Assembly: GCF_014203755.1 (NCBI RefSeq) | Contig: NZ_JACHJS010000001.1 | Coordinates: forward strand, 4,712,001 to 4,776,000 | Length of the DNA stretch: 64,000 bases | Direction: 5' to 3' | Source of the DNA: Saccharothrix violaceirubra | Lineage (GTDB): Bacteria; Actinomycetota; Actinomycetes; Mycobacteriales; Pseudonocardiaceae | The notes under the pieces: generated by a model | The model's database searches: none | What the model saw: the letters and a program-made list of their open reading frames with translations, nothing else | What the model was told of the DNA's origin: nothing | Part shown: piece after piece, positions 36,863 to 45,215 of the stretch | Layout of the letters: every line of letters starts with the position of its first letter | Position numbering within the stretch: position 1 is the first letter of the stretch | Program-made: the position numbers and the translations under genes

Positions 36863-37953
36863 CGACGTCCCCCCTTGGTCGACCGCTGCGCCACCACGCG
36901 CGCGATCACGAACAGCAGCAGTACGAGCGCGAGCAGGATCGAGGCCGCGCCGAACGCCCGGACCTGGTCGACCTTCTCCGAGGAGCGCGCCAGGCTGTAG
37001 GTGACCAGCGGCAGCGACACCATCGGACCCGAGGTCGGGTCGACGTTGAGGTACGTGGTGTACCCGGCGGTGAGCAGCACGGGCGAGGTCTCGCCGATAC
37101 CGCGCGCGATGCCCAGGATCAACGCCGTGGCCAGCGACGGCCGCGCGGTCGGCAGCACCACCCGCCACACCGTGCTCCACTGGGACGCGCCGAGCGCGAG
37201 ACTGGCCTCGCGCAACCCGTTGGGCACCACCCGCAGCACGACCTCGGCCGCGCGGGCGATGATCGGCAGCATCATCACGCCGATGGCCAGCGACGCGGCG
37301 AGCCCGGAGCGGTCGAACCCGGCGAACACCAGCACGGTCACGTAGATGAACAACCCGGCCACGATCGAGGGCAGCGCGGTCATGGCCTCCACGACCGTGC
37401 GCACCGGCCGGGCCAGCGGACCCTTGACCTCGTTGAGGAACACCGCGCAGCCCACACCGAGCGGCAGCGTGATCACGACCGCGATGGTGATCTGCACCAG
37501 GGTGCCGACCAGGGCGTGCAGCACGCCGCCCCGGCCGAGCGGGTCGAGCGGACCGGCCGTGCGCATGTCCTGGACGAAGAAGTTGCCGTACCCCAACGCT
37601 TCCGCGCCACGCCAGAACGTGTAGCCCACGACCAGCAGCAGCCCGAGTCCCAGCAACGCGGCCAGGCCGTGCACGACCGCCGCCGCGAGCCGGTCCGCGA
37701 TCACCGTGCGCGGGTGGCGCAACGCGGTGACCGCCGCGTACAGCAGCAGGAAGGCCAGGTACCAGCACACCACGAACCCCAGCCGCCCGGACGTGGGCAG
37801 CAGGTTCTGGTAGAGCACCCACACCAGCGCCAGCGACCCGAACGCCGAGCCGAGCGCGGCGAGCACGTCGTCCAGCGTGCGCCCGCCGACGCGGCGGCGG
37901 ACCTCCTCGACGGCGGGCGGCGCCGTCACCTCGGGTTCGGCGACCATCGTCAT
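36859..37953 (-). CDS. pstA: Phosphate ABC transporter permease PstA
   Basis: A 364-residue permease. The N-terminal 40 residues are an extra cytoplasmic tail, followed by helices including GSLALVWVLYQNLL and LLGLGLLLVVGYTF. The conserved ABC permease loop EASLALGASQWSTVWRVVLPTARPSL (EAA motif, described by position about 243-268) contacts PstB. It pairs with PstC eight bases upstream and overlaps pstS by four bases. It forms the phosphate channel in the cytoplasmic membrane. Confidence 0.93.
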   Translation of the reverse strand: MTMVAEPEVTAPPAVEEVRRRVGGRTLDDVLAALGSAFGSLALVWVLYQNLLPTSGRLGFVVCWYLAFLLLYAAVTALRHPRTVIADRLAAAVVHGLAALLGLGLLLVVGYTFWRGAEALGYGNFFVQDMRTAGPLDPLGRGGVLHALVGTLVQITIAVVITLPLGVGCAVFLNEVKGPLARPVRTVVEAMTALPSIVAGLFIYVTVLVFAGFDRSGLAASLAIGVMMLPIIARAAEVVLRVVPNGLREASLALGASQWSTVWRVVLPTARPSLATALILGIARGIGETSPVLLTAGYTTYLNVDPTSGPMVSLPLVTYSLARSSEKVDQVRAFGAASILLALVLLLFVIARVVAQRSTKGGRR

Positions 37954-37961
37954 GCGCTACC

Positions 37962-38936
37962 TCAGATCTCCGTGGCGGCGCCGCTACGACTGCGGGCCAC
38001 CACCGTCGACGCGAGCACGTTGATCAGCAACGTGAACAGGAACAGCACGAGACCGGCCGCCAGCAGCGCGGAGAGCTGGAACGGGCTGGACTCGCCGAAC
38101 CGCAGCGCGATGAGCTGCGAGATCGTGTTGCCGCCCTTCTCCAGCGGCCGGAACTTGACGTCGAACGCGGGCGAGATGATCAGCGCGACGGCGATCGTCT
38201 CGCCCAGCGCGCGGCCCAGGCCCAGCATCGTCCCGCCGATGATGCCGCCGCGCCCGAACGGCAGCACCACGGAGCGGACGACCCCCCACCGCGTGGAGCC
38301 GAGCGCGAGTGCGGCCTCGCGTTCGCCGACGGGCGCGGACGAGAACACCTCGCGCATCACCGACGCGGTGATCGGGATGACCATCATCGACACGACGACA
38401 CCGCAGATGAAGATCGAGGAGGTGTACTGGCTCTTCTCCCACACCGCCGCCGTCGTGTCGGTCTCCACCTTGAAGAAGGGCAGGAACGACAGGTTCCGCG
38501 AGAGCCAGCGGGAGAGGTAGATGATCTCGCCTTGGAGGAAGAAGAAGCCCCACAGGCCGTAGATGACGCTGGGCACCGCGGCCATGAGGTCCAGCAGTGC
38601 CACCAGAGTGCGCCTCACTTTCAGGGGCGCGTACTCGGAGATGTAGAGCGCCGTGCCCAGCGCGACCGGGACGGCGATGAGGATGGCGACCAGCGCGACC
38701 TGGAGCGTGCCCAGCGCGATCGACAGGATGCCGAGCTGGTTGGACTCGGGCCGCCAGCGGTTCTCCGTGAAGAAGCTCCAGCCGAGGACGTCGAGCGTGG
38801 GGATCGCCTGGTAGGCCAAAAAGAGCCCGATCCCGCCCATGATGAGCAGGACCAGCACACCACAGGACCGCACCACCGCGCGGAACACGCGGTCGGCGAC
38901 CGGCACGGCGGGTGCCAGTACGCGCGGCTCGTCCAT
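37962..38936 (-). CDS. pstC: Phosphate ABC transporter permease PstC
   Basis: A 324-residue, six-helix permease, first gene of the operon. Helices such as GVLVLLIMGGIGLFLAY and LVAILIAVPVALGTALYI, the PstC landmark DLMAAVPSVIYGLWG and the EAA loop (EREAALALGSTRWGVVRSV) are visible. With PstA it forms the transmembrane pore. One GTTCACC element (39001-39007, minus orientation) lies about 65 bases upstream; it is a weak single-unit candidate for phosphate control. Bases 38937-39160 otherwise hold no gene that I can support. Confidence 0.93.
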   Translation of the reverse strand: MDEPRVLAPAVPVADRVFRAVVRSCGVLVLLIMGGIGLFLAYQAIPTLDVLGWSFFTENRWRPESNQLGILSIALGTLQVALVAILIAVPVALGTALYISEYAPLKVRRTLVALLDLMAAVPSVIYGLWGFFFLQGEIIYLSRWLSRNLSFLPFFKVETDTTAAVWEKSQYTSSIFICGVVVSMMVIPITASVMREVFSSAPVGEREAALALGSTRWGVVRSVVLPFGRGGIIGGTMLGLGRALGETIAVALIISPAFDVKFRPLEKGGNTISQLIALRFGESSPFQLSALLAAGLVLFLFTLLINVLASTVVARSRSGAATEI

Positions 38937-39160
38937 TCATCCTCCCGGACTCGTTGCACGGCAAGGGAAAACCGGCCCGATGACCGGACCCGCGCACCCG
39001 GGTGAACGCCCGACCAATTCCGCACTGCGGCCACACATCCGCTGCCCGGGAGCGCCCCGCTCCCGAACTCTCCGCACGCCGGGGCCGCCCTCGGGCCGGC
39101 CGGCCGACGCTCCAGGGCCACCCGCCCCGGACCCGACCCGCACCAGTCCACCGTCCGGAG

Positions 39161-39541
39161 TCAGCCCGCGGGCCGCTGTGACCGACCCCGGCTGGATCTG
39201 CCTCTTCGCCCGGGCTGGAACACGGCCAGCACCGGGTCCAGCGCCGCGTCCGCGACCCGGTCGCGGAACCGCGCCGCCGCCAACTCGGCGTCCACCCGCC
39301 GCGCGAACCCCTGGGCGGACCGCGCCAACCCGCCCAGCCGCCACCACCACGCCCCGTTGTCCGCGTGCTCGATGGTGAAGTCCGCCATCGCGCCGTCGAC
39401 CCGGACCACCTCGATCTCGGCCAAAGCGGCGGCTTGGTCGAGGTGCACCCGCACCCCGACCCCGAGCACCCGGTTGTTGCCCCCGAGCAACCGCCACCGC
39501 ACCCCCGTCTGCACCGTGCGATAGCACTGGAAACGCGCCAC
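39161..39541 (-). CDS. YegP/DUF1508-like hypothetical protein
   Basis: A 126-residue protein opening with MARFQCYRTVQTGVRWRL and LGGNNRVLG, which resembles the beta-hairpin of the YegP/DUF1508 fold. A second similar strand pair follows (DFTIEHADNGAWWWRLGG). The C-terminal third is helical with a basic tail. No signal peptide. The family has no firm biochemical role. It lies alone upstream of pstC on the same strand, with a 224-base gap between them. Confidence 0.6.
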   Translation of the reverse strand: MARFQCYRTVQTGVRWRLLGGNNRVLGVGVRVHLDQAAALAEIEVVRVDGAMADFTIEHADNGAWWWRLGGLARSAQGFARRVDAELAAARFRDRVADAALDPVLAVFQPGRRGRSSRGRSQRPAG

Positions 39542-39728
39542 GGACCCCGCCCCCTCACCCCTGGAACCCCGGCGCGACAGTCACGCTGCCAGGGGACGTC
39601 CAGTGGTCGAACAGGCAAGCGCCACACGGCTGATCAATTAACGCCCGACATATCGGAAACTCCTATCGCCCCCCAAAGCACTCGCCCACCGGGAGCGGTA
39701 ACGCCCGAGAACGCCACCACGACAAAAA

Positions 39729-39753
39729 CCGCCCCGGCACGATGCCGGGGCGG
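39729..39753 (-). terminator. Intrinsic terminator of the SGNH hydrolase gene
   Basis: Eleven-base perfect stem CCGCCCCGGCA / TGCCGGGGCGG with a three-base loop. On the minus strand it is followed directly by TTTTT, 19 bases past the stop at 39772. The adjoining 39542-39728 holds no gene; it contains a short AT-rich pocket and two copies of TAACGCCCGA. Confidence 0.92.
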
Positions 39754-39771
39754 CCACGGGACAGGATTCCG

Positions 39772-40740
39772 TCAGCTGATGGTGTTCAACAGTGCCTCGG
39801 TGACGTGGTCCGCCGCGTTCCGGTGCCCCTGGGCGTTGGGATGCACGAAGGCCATCTGGTCGGGGACCTGGGTGAAGATGCCGTCCACCCACTTGGTGGC
39901 GGCACACACGCTGTGGTCACGGGACGACTCGTACAGGTCGACGAACACGGTGGCGTCATGAGTCTCGGCCGCGGCCTTGATGACCGCGTTGAGAGGTTCC
40001 AGCACGTCCTTGCGCAGCCAGTCCAGGTCCTCCGGCGTGACCGAGCCGAACTGCTCGAAGTTGTTGTACTCGCAGTCTGCGGCATTCCCGGGGATGACCG
40101 TCGGGTATCCGACCGCGAGGATCTTCGCCTTGGGGGCACGCTCGTGGAGCACCCTGAGCAGTTCCTCGTAGTCGCTCCCCACCTTGTCGAGACGGGCGCG
40201 GATGCCGTCGGACTGCGCGTCCCGGCACGGAGTTCCGACACCGCCCGCATCTCCACCCAGTCGCAGGCACTGGAGGAGCAGTTCGGCGAACCCGAGGGTG
40301 TTGCCGCCGACGCCGACTGTGATCACGTCGGTGTCCGAACCCGCGGCTTCGGATTGCGGCGGCACCGGGGGGAAGGGGTAGTCCGGGTCTTCGACAAGGG
40401 GCGGCAGGTGTCGGCCGATCGGCTGCTGTGCCCGGAAGGAGACATCCTCGATCGTGGCGGCACCACAGCTCACGTTGGTGAGTTCGAACAGCGCGCCGAG
40501 GTCGCGGTCGATCACCTGCGGGTACGACCGGTCGGTGCGCTCACAGCCGTCCCGGGGCACCTCGAAGGTGTCACCCGAGGCCGGGATGACCCCGGCGGTG
40601 TAAGAGTCGCCCAGGGCGACCCACTGGTACTCCGCTTTGGCGGTGGGCTGCGCACCGGCGGACGGCACGATGCCGAGAGCGGTGGCGAGAGCGGTGGCCG
40701 TGCCCAGCGCGACGGCACGGGCAGCGTGAATACGTGTCAC
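39772..40740 (-). CDS. Secreted SGNH/GDSL hydrolase
   Basis: A 322-residue exported lipase/esterase-type enzyme with signal peptide to GAQPTA. Block I is ALGDSYTAG (nucleophile Ser), block III is GVGGNTLGF (oxyanion Gly/Asn) and block V is FVHPNAQGH with the catalytic His and a DxxH-like layout. Several Cys (RDGCERT, NVSCGAA, QCLRL, TPCRD, DCEYN, VCAAT) suggest three disulfides, as in Streptomyces SGNH lipases. Start ATG with AGGAGGAAT upstream. It acts outside the cell on an ester substrate not predictable from sequence. Confidence 0.9.
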   Translation of the reverse strand: MTRIHAARAVALGTATALATALGIVPSAGAQPTAKAEYQWVALGDSYTAGVIPASGDTFEVPRDGCERTDRSYPQVIDRDLGALFELTNVSCGAATIEDVSFRAQQPIGRHLPPLVEDPDYPFPPVPPQSEAAGSDTDVITVGVGGNTLGFAELLLQCLRLGGDAGGVGTPCRDAQSDGIRARLDKVGSDYEELLRVLHERAPKAKILAVGYPTVIPGNAADCEYNNFEQFGSVTPEDLDWLRKDVLEPLNAVIKAAAETHDATVFVDLYESSRDHSVCAATKWVDGIFTQVPDQMAFVHPNAQGHRNAADHVTEALLNTIS

Positions 40741-40799
40741 GATTCCTCCTGGAATGCGGTCGCCTAGACCCTAGGAAGAGCGAAGACGGCGCCACAACT

Positions 40800-40810
40800 T
40801 CCACTGTGGA
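40800..40810. repeat. TCCACTGTGGA palindrome, intergenic copy
   Basis: A non-coding member of the recurring 11-base palindrome TCCACWGTGGA (other copies at 242, 4814, 8018, 24572, 44010 and 61231, all in coding sequence). It lies between the SGNH hydrolase and LysE genes. Confidence 0.8.
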
Positions 40811-40829
40811 CAGTCACCTGAAGGTGGGA

Positions 40830-41420
40830 TCACGTTCGGATCGCGGTCAGCAGCGACACGGCCGTCACGGTCGTGATCACCGCGACGAACCCGTCCAACA
40901 CCCGCCACGCCACCGGCCGGGTGAACAGCGGGGCCAGGTGGCGGGCGCCGAACCCCAACGAGCAGAACCACGTCACGCTCGCGCAAGCCGCTCCCACTCC
41001 GAACCACCACCGGTCCGCGCCCCACGTCGTCGAAGTCGTGCCCAACAACAACACGGTGTCCACGTACACGTGCGGGTTCAACCACGTAAAAGCCAAGCAG
41101 GTCAACACAACCGTCGCGGCAGGCTGGGCCGCGGGCTCCAAGGCACTCGCCCGGAACGCCCGCCGGAACGCCGAATACCCGTAGTACAGCAAGAACGCCG
41201 CCCCGCCCACCCGCGGCACCACCAGCACCGCCGGAGGCACCGACAACGACCCGGCCGCCACCCCGACCGTGATCAACACCGCGTCCGACGCCGCACACAG
41301 CGCGACGACGACAGCCACCTGCTGCCGCAGCACACCCTGACGCAGCACCAAGGCGTTCTGCGCACCGATCACGACAATGAGCGAGAACCCGGTACCCAGC
41401 CCGGCCAGAACCGCATACAT
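40830..41420 (-). CDS. LysE/ArgO-family amino acid exporter
   Basis: A 196-residue membrane protein of six helices in the LysE family, which exports basic amino acids (Lys/Arg). The family landmark GFSLIVVIGAQNALVLRQG is at the N-terminus, and TCLAFTWLNPHVYVDTVLLLG (about residues 106-126) carries the NPHxYLD-type motif. ATG at 41420; a GTG directly before it is an alternative. It is divergent from a lysG-type regulator, the usual pairing, so expression should follow intracellular Lys/Arg. Confidence 0.92.
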   Translation of the reverse strand: MYAVLAGLGTGFSLIVVIGAQNALVLRQGVLRQQVAVVVALCAASDAVLITVGVAAGSLSVPPAVLVVPRVGGAAFLLYYGYSAFRRAFRASALEPAAQPAATVVLTCLAFTWLNPHVYVDTVLLLGTTSTTWGADRWWFGVGAACASVTWFCSLGFGARHLAPLFTRPVAWRVLDGFVAVITTVTAVSLLTAIRT

Positions 41421-41489
41421 CACGCCCCGACCGTATGAAATCGACCGACCATAAGGCCAGCTACACTTCCTTAAGTATCATTAGCACGC

Positions 41490-42374
41490 GTGATGCTCGA
41501 TCCCGAAGCCGTCCGCACCCTCCTGGCCGTGCTGGACGAGGGCACGCTCGACGCCGCCGCCCGCAAGCTGCACATCACCCCGTCGGCCGTGAGCCAACGC
41601 ATCAAAGCCCTGGAACAACGCACCGGACGCGTCCTGCTGGTCCGCGCCAAACCCGCCCGCCTCACCGAATCCGGGGTCGCGGTCGCCCGCTACGGCCGCC
41701 AGCTCGACCTCGTCGAACGCGAGACGCTCGGCGAACTCGGCCTCGCCCTGGGCCCGGCCCCGCTGAGCGTCGCGGTCAACGCGGACTCCCTCAACACCTG
41801 GTTCCGCGCGGTCGTCAAGGAGGTCGCCGACGACGTGCTCCTGTCGGTCCGCCGCGACGACCAGGACTACACCGCCGACCTGCTGCGCCAGGGCCTGGTG
41901 GTCGCGGCCGTCACGTCCACGCCGAGCCCCGTGCAGGGCTGCCGCGTCGACCCGCTCGGCGCGATGCGCTACCACGCCGTCGCGAACAAAACTTTCGCCA
42001 AGCGCTGGAAGGGCGTCCCCCTGGACGAGCTGCCGGTGATCGTGTTCGACGAGAAGGACGACCTCCAGGACGCGTTCTGCCGCGATCGCACCGGCCGGCC
42101 CGCCGCCGCCCGGCGCCACCACCTGCCCGACAGCCCGGTCTTCGAGGACGCCGTCGTCGCGGGCCTGGGCTGGGGACTGCTCAGCGAGCAGCAGCTACGC
42201 CGCCACCGCGGTCTGGTCGACCTGTTCCCGGAGCACCCCGTCGACGTGGCGCTGCACTGGCAACGCTGGAAGCTCGACTCCTCGGTCCTGCGCCGCGTGT
42301 CCGAAGCCGTGTCCGAGGCCGCCGCGGCCGAACTTCGCCAACCCGCAACAGGTCCATACCAGCCGAACCTTTGA
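41490..42374 (+). CDS. lysG: LysR-family regulator, LysG/ArgP type
   Basis: A 294-residue LTTR. The N-terminal HTH (VRTLLAVLDEGTLDAAARKL, then ITPSAVSQRIKALEQRTGRVLLVR) has the LysG/IciA form, and the substrate-binding domain follows. It activates the divergent exporter in response to lysine or arginine in characterised relatives. The 69-base divergent gap (41421-41489) is locally AT-rich (ATAAGGCC, CCTTAAGTATCATTAG) and is the expected operator and promoter region. Start GTG with ATG directly following. Confidence 0.9.
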   Translation: MMLDPEAVRTLLAVLDEGTLDAAARKLHITPSAVSQRIKALEQRTGRVLLVRAKPARLTESGVAVARYGRQLDLVERETLGELGLALGPAPLSVAVNADSLNTWFRAVVKEVADDVLLSVRRDDQDYTADLLRQGLVVAAVTSTPSPVQGCRVDPLGAMRYHAVANKTFAKRWKGVPLDELPVIVFDEKDDLQDAFCRDRTGRPAAARRHHLPDSPVFEDAVVAGLGWGLLSEQQLRRHRGLVDLFPEHPVDVALHWQRWKLDSSVLRRVSEAVSEAAAAELRQPATGPYQPNL

Positions 42375-42447
42375 TCAGCCAAACCGTCGACCTCTCACGA
42401 ATCCCCTGGTAGAGCGAGGATTCCCCACGAAACGGCCTGGTACCGCA

Positions 42448-42469
42448 GTTCGTCAGTCGTTCACCCGTG
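42448..42469 (+). promoter_or_regulatory. PHO-type box upstream of the secreted metallophosphoesterase
   Basis: Two contiguous 11-base units, GTTCGTCAGTC and GTTCACCCGTG, form a direct repeat with the GTTCxxC spacing of actinobacterial PHO boxes. It lies 86 bases before the start at 42555, a distance suitable for activation. Confidence 0.65.
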
Positions 42470-42554
42470 CGCCGTCGGGCGTGCATCGCACCGTGCCCCG
42501 CCCTCTTTACGGTCTGCGACGCCCTTGTCCACCACCGCACGAAGGGTCCACCGC

Positions 42555-43940
42555 ATGTCACGTCGCAGCGTCGCGGTCCTCGCCGCCGGCGTCGTCACCG
42601 CGGCCACGTTCGTCGTCGTCGCCTCGCAGTACTCCGCCTCCGCCGCCTCCACGACCTTCCCCGCCACCGCCGACACCTACGTCGACAGCGGCTCCACGAG
42701 CACCAACTTCGGCACGGCGAGCAGCCTCGGCGTGGACGGTTCGCCCACGAAGCGGACCTTCCTCAAGTTCGCCGTCACCGGCGTGTCCGGCACGGTGACC
42801 AGCGCCAAGCTCCGCGTGCACACCGACGACGTGTCGGGCGCGTCCAGCCCGGCCGGCGGCACGTTCCGCCTGACCACGAACACGACCTGGACCGAGTCCG
42901 GCGTGACCTACGCCAACCAGCCCGCGATCGACGGCGCCACGCTCGGCTCCCTCGGCTCGGTCTCGCGCAACACCTGGTACGAGATCGACGTGACCTCGCA
43001 GGTCACCGCCAACGGCACCTACAGCGTCGCGATCACGTCGTCCAACAGCGACGGTTCCGACTACGACTCGCGCGAGACCGGCACCACCGCGCCGCAGCTC
43101 GTCGTGACGACCGGCACCACCCCGACGACCACGACCACCACGCAGCAGCCCGGCGGCGACCCGGTGTTCGTCGGCGCGGGCGACATCGCGAACTCCGGTT
43201 CGGGCGACAGCGCCACCGCCGCCCTGCTCGACGGCATCGCGGGCACGGTGTGGACGACCGGTGACAACGTCTACGACAACGGCACCACCAGCGAGTTCAA
43301 CAACTACTACGACCCGACGTGGGGCCGGCACAAGGCGCGCACGCGTCCGTCGCCGGGCAACCACGACTACAACACCAGCGGCGCCACCGGCTACTACTCG
43401 TACTTCGGCGCGCAGGCCGGTCCGTCCGGCCAGGGCTACTACTCGTTCGACCTGGGCAACTGGCACATCGTGTCCCTGAACTCGAACATCTCCATGTCGG
43501 CCGGGTCCGCGCAGGAGCAGTGGCTGCGCAACGACCTCGCGGCGAGCACCAAGCCGTGCACCGCCGCCTACTGGCACCACCCGCTCTACACCTCCGGCTC
43601 CAACCACGCGCCGTCCACGTCCACGCGCCCGCTCTACCAGGCGCTGTACGACTACAACGCGGACGTGATCCTGTTCGGCCACAACCACCAGTACGAGCGC
43701 TTCGCGCCGCAGGACGCCAACGGCAACCTCGACAACACCCGGGGCATCCGGTCGTTCGTCGCGGGCATGGGCGGCGCCAGCCACTACGGCTTCGGCACCA
43801 TCAAGCCCAACAGCGAGGCACGCAACAGCGACACCTACGGCGTGCTGAAGCTGACGCTGCACAGCAACAGCTTCGACTGGCAGTTCGTCCCCGAGGCGGG
43901 CAAGTCCTACTCCGACAGCGGCACCACCGCCTGTCACTGA
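42555..43940 (+). CDS. Secreted metallophosphoesterase with N-terminal DNRLRE-type carbohydrate-binding-like domain
   Basis: A 461-residue exported protein. After the signal peptide (to SASAAS) comes a DNRLRE domain of about 165 residues (ATADTYVDSGSTSTNFG, KRTFLKFAVTG, YEIDVTSQV), then a Thr-rich linker and a calcineurin-like phosphoesterase. Metal ligands are FVGAGDIANSG (Asp), TTGDNVYDNG (Asp), PSPGNHDYN (Asn-His), YWHHPLY and FGHNHQYERF (His). The DNRLRE module probably binds a wall or polysaccharide surface. The PHO-type box upstream supports a phosphate-scavenging role. The ATG at 42555 has GAAGGG upstream. Confidence 0.9.
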   Translation: MSRRSVAVLAAGVVTAATFVVVASQYSASAASTTFPATADTYVDSGSTSTNFGTASSLGVDGSPTKRTFLKFAVTGVSGTVTSAKLRVHTDDVSGASSPAGGTFRLTTNTTWTESGVTYANQPAIDGATLGSLGSVSRNTWYEIDVTSQVTANGTYSVAITSSNSDGSDYDSRETGTTAPQLVVTTGTTPTTTTTTQQPGGDPVFVGAGDIANSGSGDSATAALLDGIAGTVWTTGDNVYDNGTTSEFNNYYDPTWGRHKARTRPSPGNHDYNTSGATGYYSYFGAQAGPSGQGYYSFDLGNWHIVSLNSNISMSAGSAQEQWLRNDLAASTKPCTAAYWHHPLYTSGSNHAPSTSTRPLYQALYDYNADVILFGHNHQYERFAPQDANGNLDNTRGIRSFVAGMGGASHYGFGTIKPNSEARNSDTYGVLKLTLHSNSFDWQFVPEAGKSYSDSGTTACH

Positions 43941-43953
43941 CCCGCACACACCG

Positions 43954-43983
43954 CCGCACCCGGCCCGCGCGGGCCGGGTGCGG
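43954..43983. terminator. Hairpin after the metallophosphoesterase gene
   Basis: Thirteen-base perfect arms CCGCACCCGGCCC and GGGCCGGGTGCGG around GCGC, 14 bases past the stop at 43940, with no U-tract. Confidence 0.8.
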
Positions 43984-44000
43984 CACCCCGGGAGGCGCCC

Positions 44001-45215
44001 GTGTACCTGTCCACTGTGGAACGTCCACGAAAACTCGGCTGGAAGGGCCTGAGCGGCAACGTCTTCGCCCTCGGCACCGTCAGCCTGATCACCGACGTGT
44101 CGTCGGAGATGGTGACCGCCGTACTCCCCCTGTACCTGGTGGTCGGCCTGGGCCTGAGCCCGGCGGCATACGGCGTGATCGACGGCGTCTACACCGGCGC
44201 GACGACGCTGCTGCGCCTGGTGGGCGGCTACCTGGCCGACAAGACCGACCGCCGCAAAGCCGTGGCGGGCACGGGCTACGCCCTGTCCGCCGTAGCCAAA
44301 CTCGGACTCCTCATCGCCGGCACCTCGACCGCACTGCTGGGCGCCGCGATCACGATCGACCGCGCCGGCAAGGGCCTGCGCACCGCCCCACGCGACGCGC
44401 TGATCACCCTGTCCACCCCGTCCGGCGACCTGGGCCGGGCCTTCGGCGTCCACCGCGCGATGGACGGCGTAGGCGCCTTCCTCGGACCCTTGGTGGCGCT
44501 CGCGGTCCTGGCCGCCGCGGCGGACTCGTTCGACGCGGTCTTCGTCGCGAGCTTCTGCGTGGCCGCCATGGGTGTGGTGGTCCTGGCGATGTTCGTCCGC
44601 GACCACCGCTCGACCCTGCCCGCCCGGGAACCCGTTCGCGTCAAGGAGATCGGCACCCTACTCCGCGACTCACGCGTACGACGCCTCGTCATCGCCGCCG
44701 CCGTCCTCGGCCTGGCCACCATCGGCGACGGCTTCGTCTACCTGCTGCTGCAAAAACGCGAGGGCCTCACCATCGGCTGGTTCCCCCTGCTCGCGGTGGG
44801 CACCAGCCTCGTCTACCTCCTCCTGGCAGCACCCCTGGGCGCACTGGCCGACAAAATCGGACGCCTCCCCGTCATGCTCGCGGGCTACGTCGCCCTGGCC
44901 ACCGCCTACCTGCTGATCCACAGCCCGCTCGACGGAATCCCCCTCCACCTCGCGGTCCTGGCCCTCTACGGCACCTTCTACGCCACCACCGACGGCGTAC
45001 TCATGGCCCTGGCCGGCCCCGCACTCCCGGAACGCCTGCGCACGACCGGAATCGCGCTGATCCAAAGCGGACAGGCCCTGGCCTACCTGGGCTCGTCGGT
45101 CCTCTTCGGCCTGGCCTGGAAGTACTTCGGCCCGGAAACCGCCACCCGCCTGGCCGCCGCCGGTGTCGCCACAGCTCTCGTCACCACCGCCTACCTGCTG
45201 GGACGCCGCAGATGA
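44001..45215 (+). CDS. MFS transporter
   Basis: A 404-residue 12-helix transporter. The loop 2-3 motif GGYLADKTDRRKA, GKGLRTAPRDALITLSTP after helix 4, and a second half with GALADKIGRLPVM are typical of MFS_1 efflux carriers. The substrate is not predictable. GGGAGG precedes the GTG start by seven bases. The second to sixth codons contain the TCCACTGTGGA palindrome. It is coupled to the next gene by an ATGA overlap. Confidence 0.88.
   Translation: MYLSTVERPRKLGWKGLSGNVFALGTVSLITDVSSEMVTAVLPLYLVVGLGLSPAAYGVIDGVYTGATTLLRLVGGYLADKTDRRKAVAGTGYALSAVAKLGLLIAGTSTALLGAAITIDRAGKGLRTAPRDALITLSTPSGDLGRAFGVHRAMDGVGAFLGPLVALAVLAAAADSFDAVFVASFCVAAMGVVVLAMFVRDHRSTLPAREPVRVKEIGTLLRDSRVRRLVIAAAVLGLATIGDGFVYLLLQKREGLTIGWFPLLAVGTSLVYLLLAAPLGALADKIGRLPVMLAGYVALATAYLLIHSPLDGIPLHLAVLALYGTFYATTDGVLMALAGPALPERLRTTGIALIQSGQALAYLGSSVLFGLAWKYFGPETATRLAAAGVATALVTTAYLLGRRR

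Noticed and set aside
38999..39020. Full PHO box upstream of pstC
   Set aside because: Only one good GTTCACC unit is seen (39001-39007, minus orientation); the neighbouring unit is degenerate.
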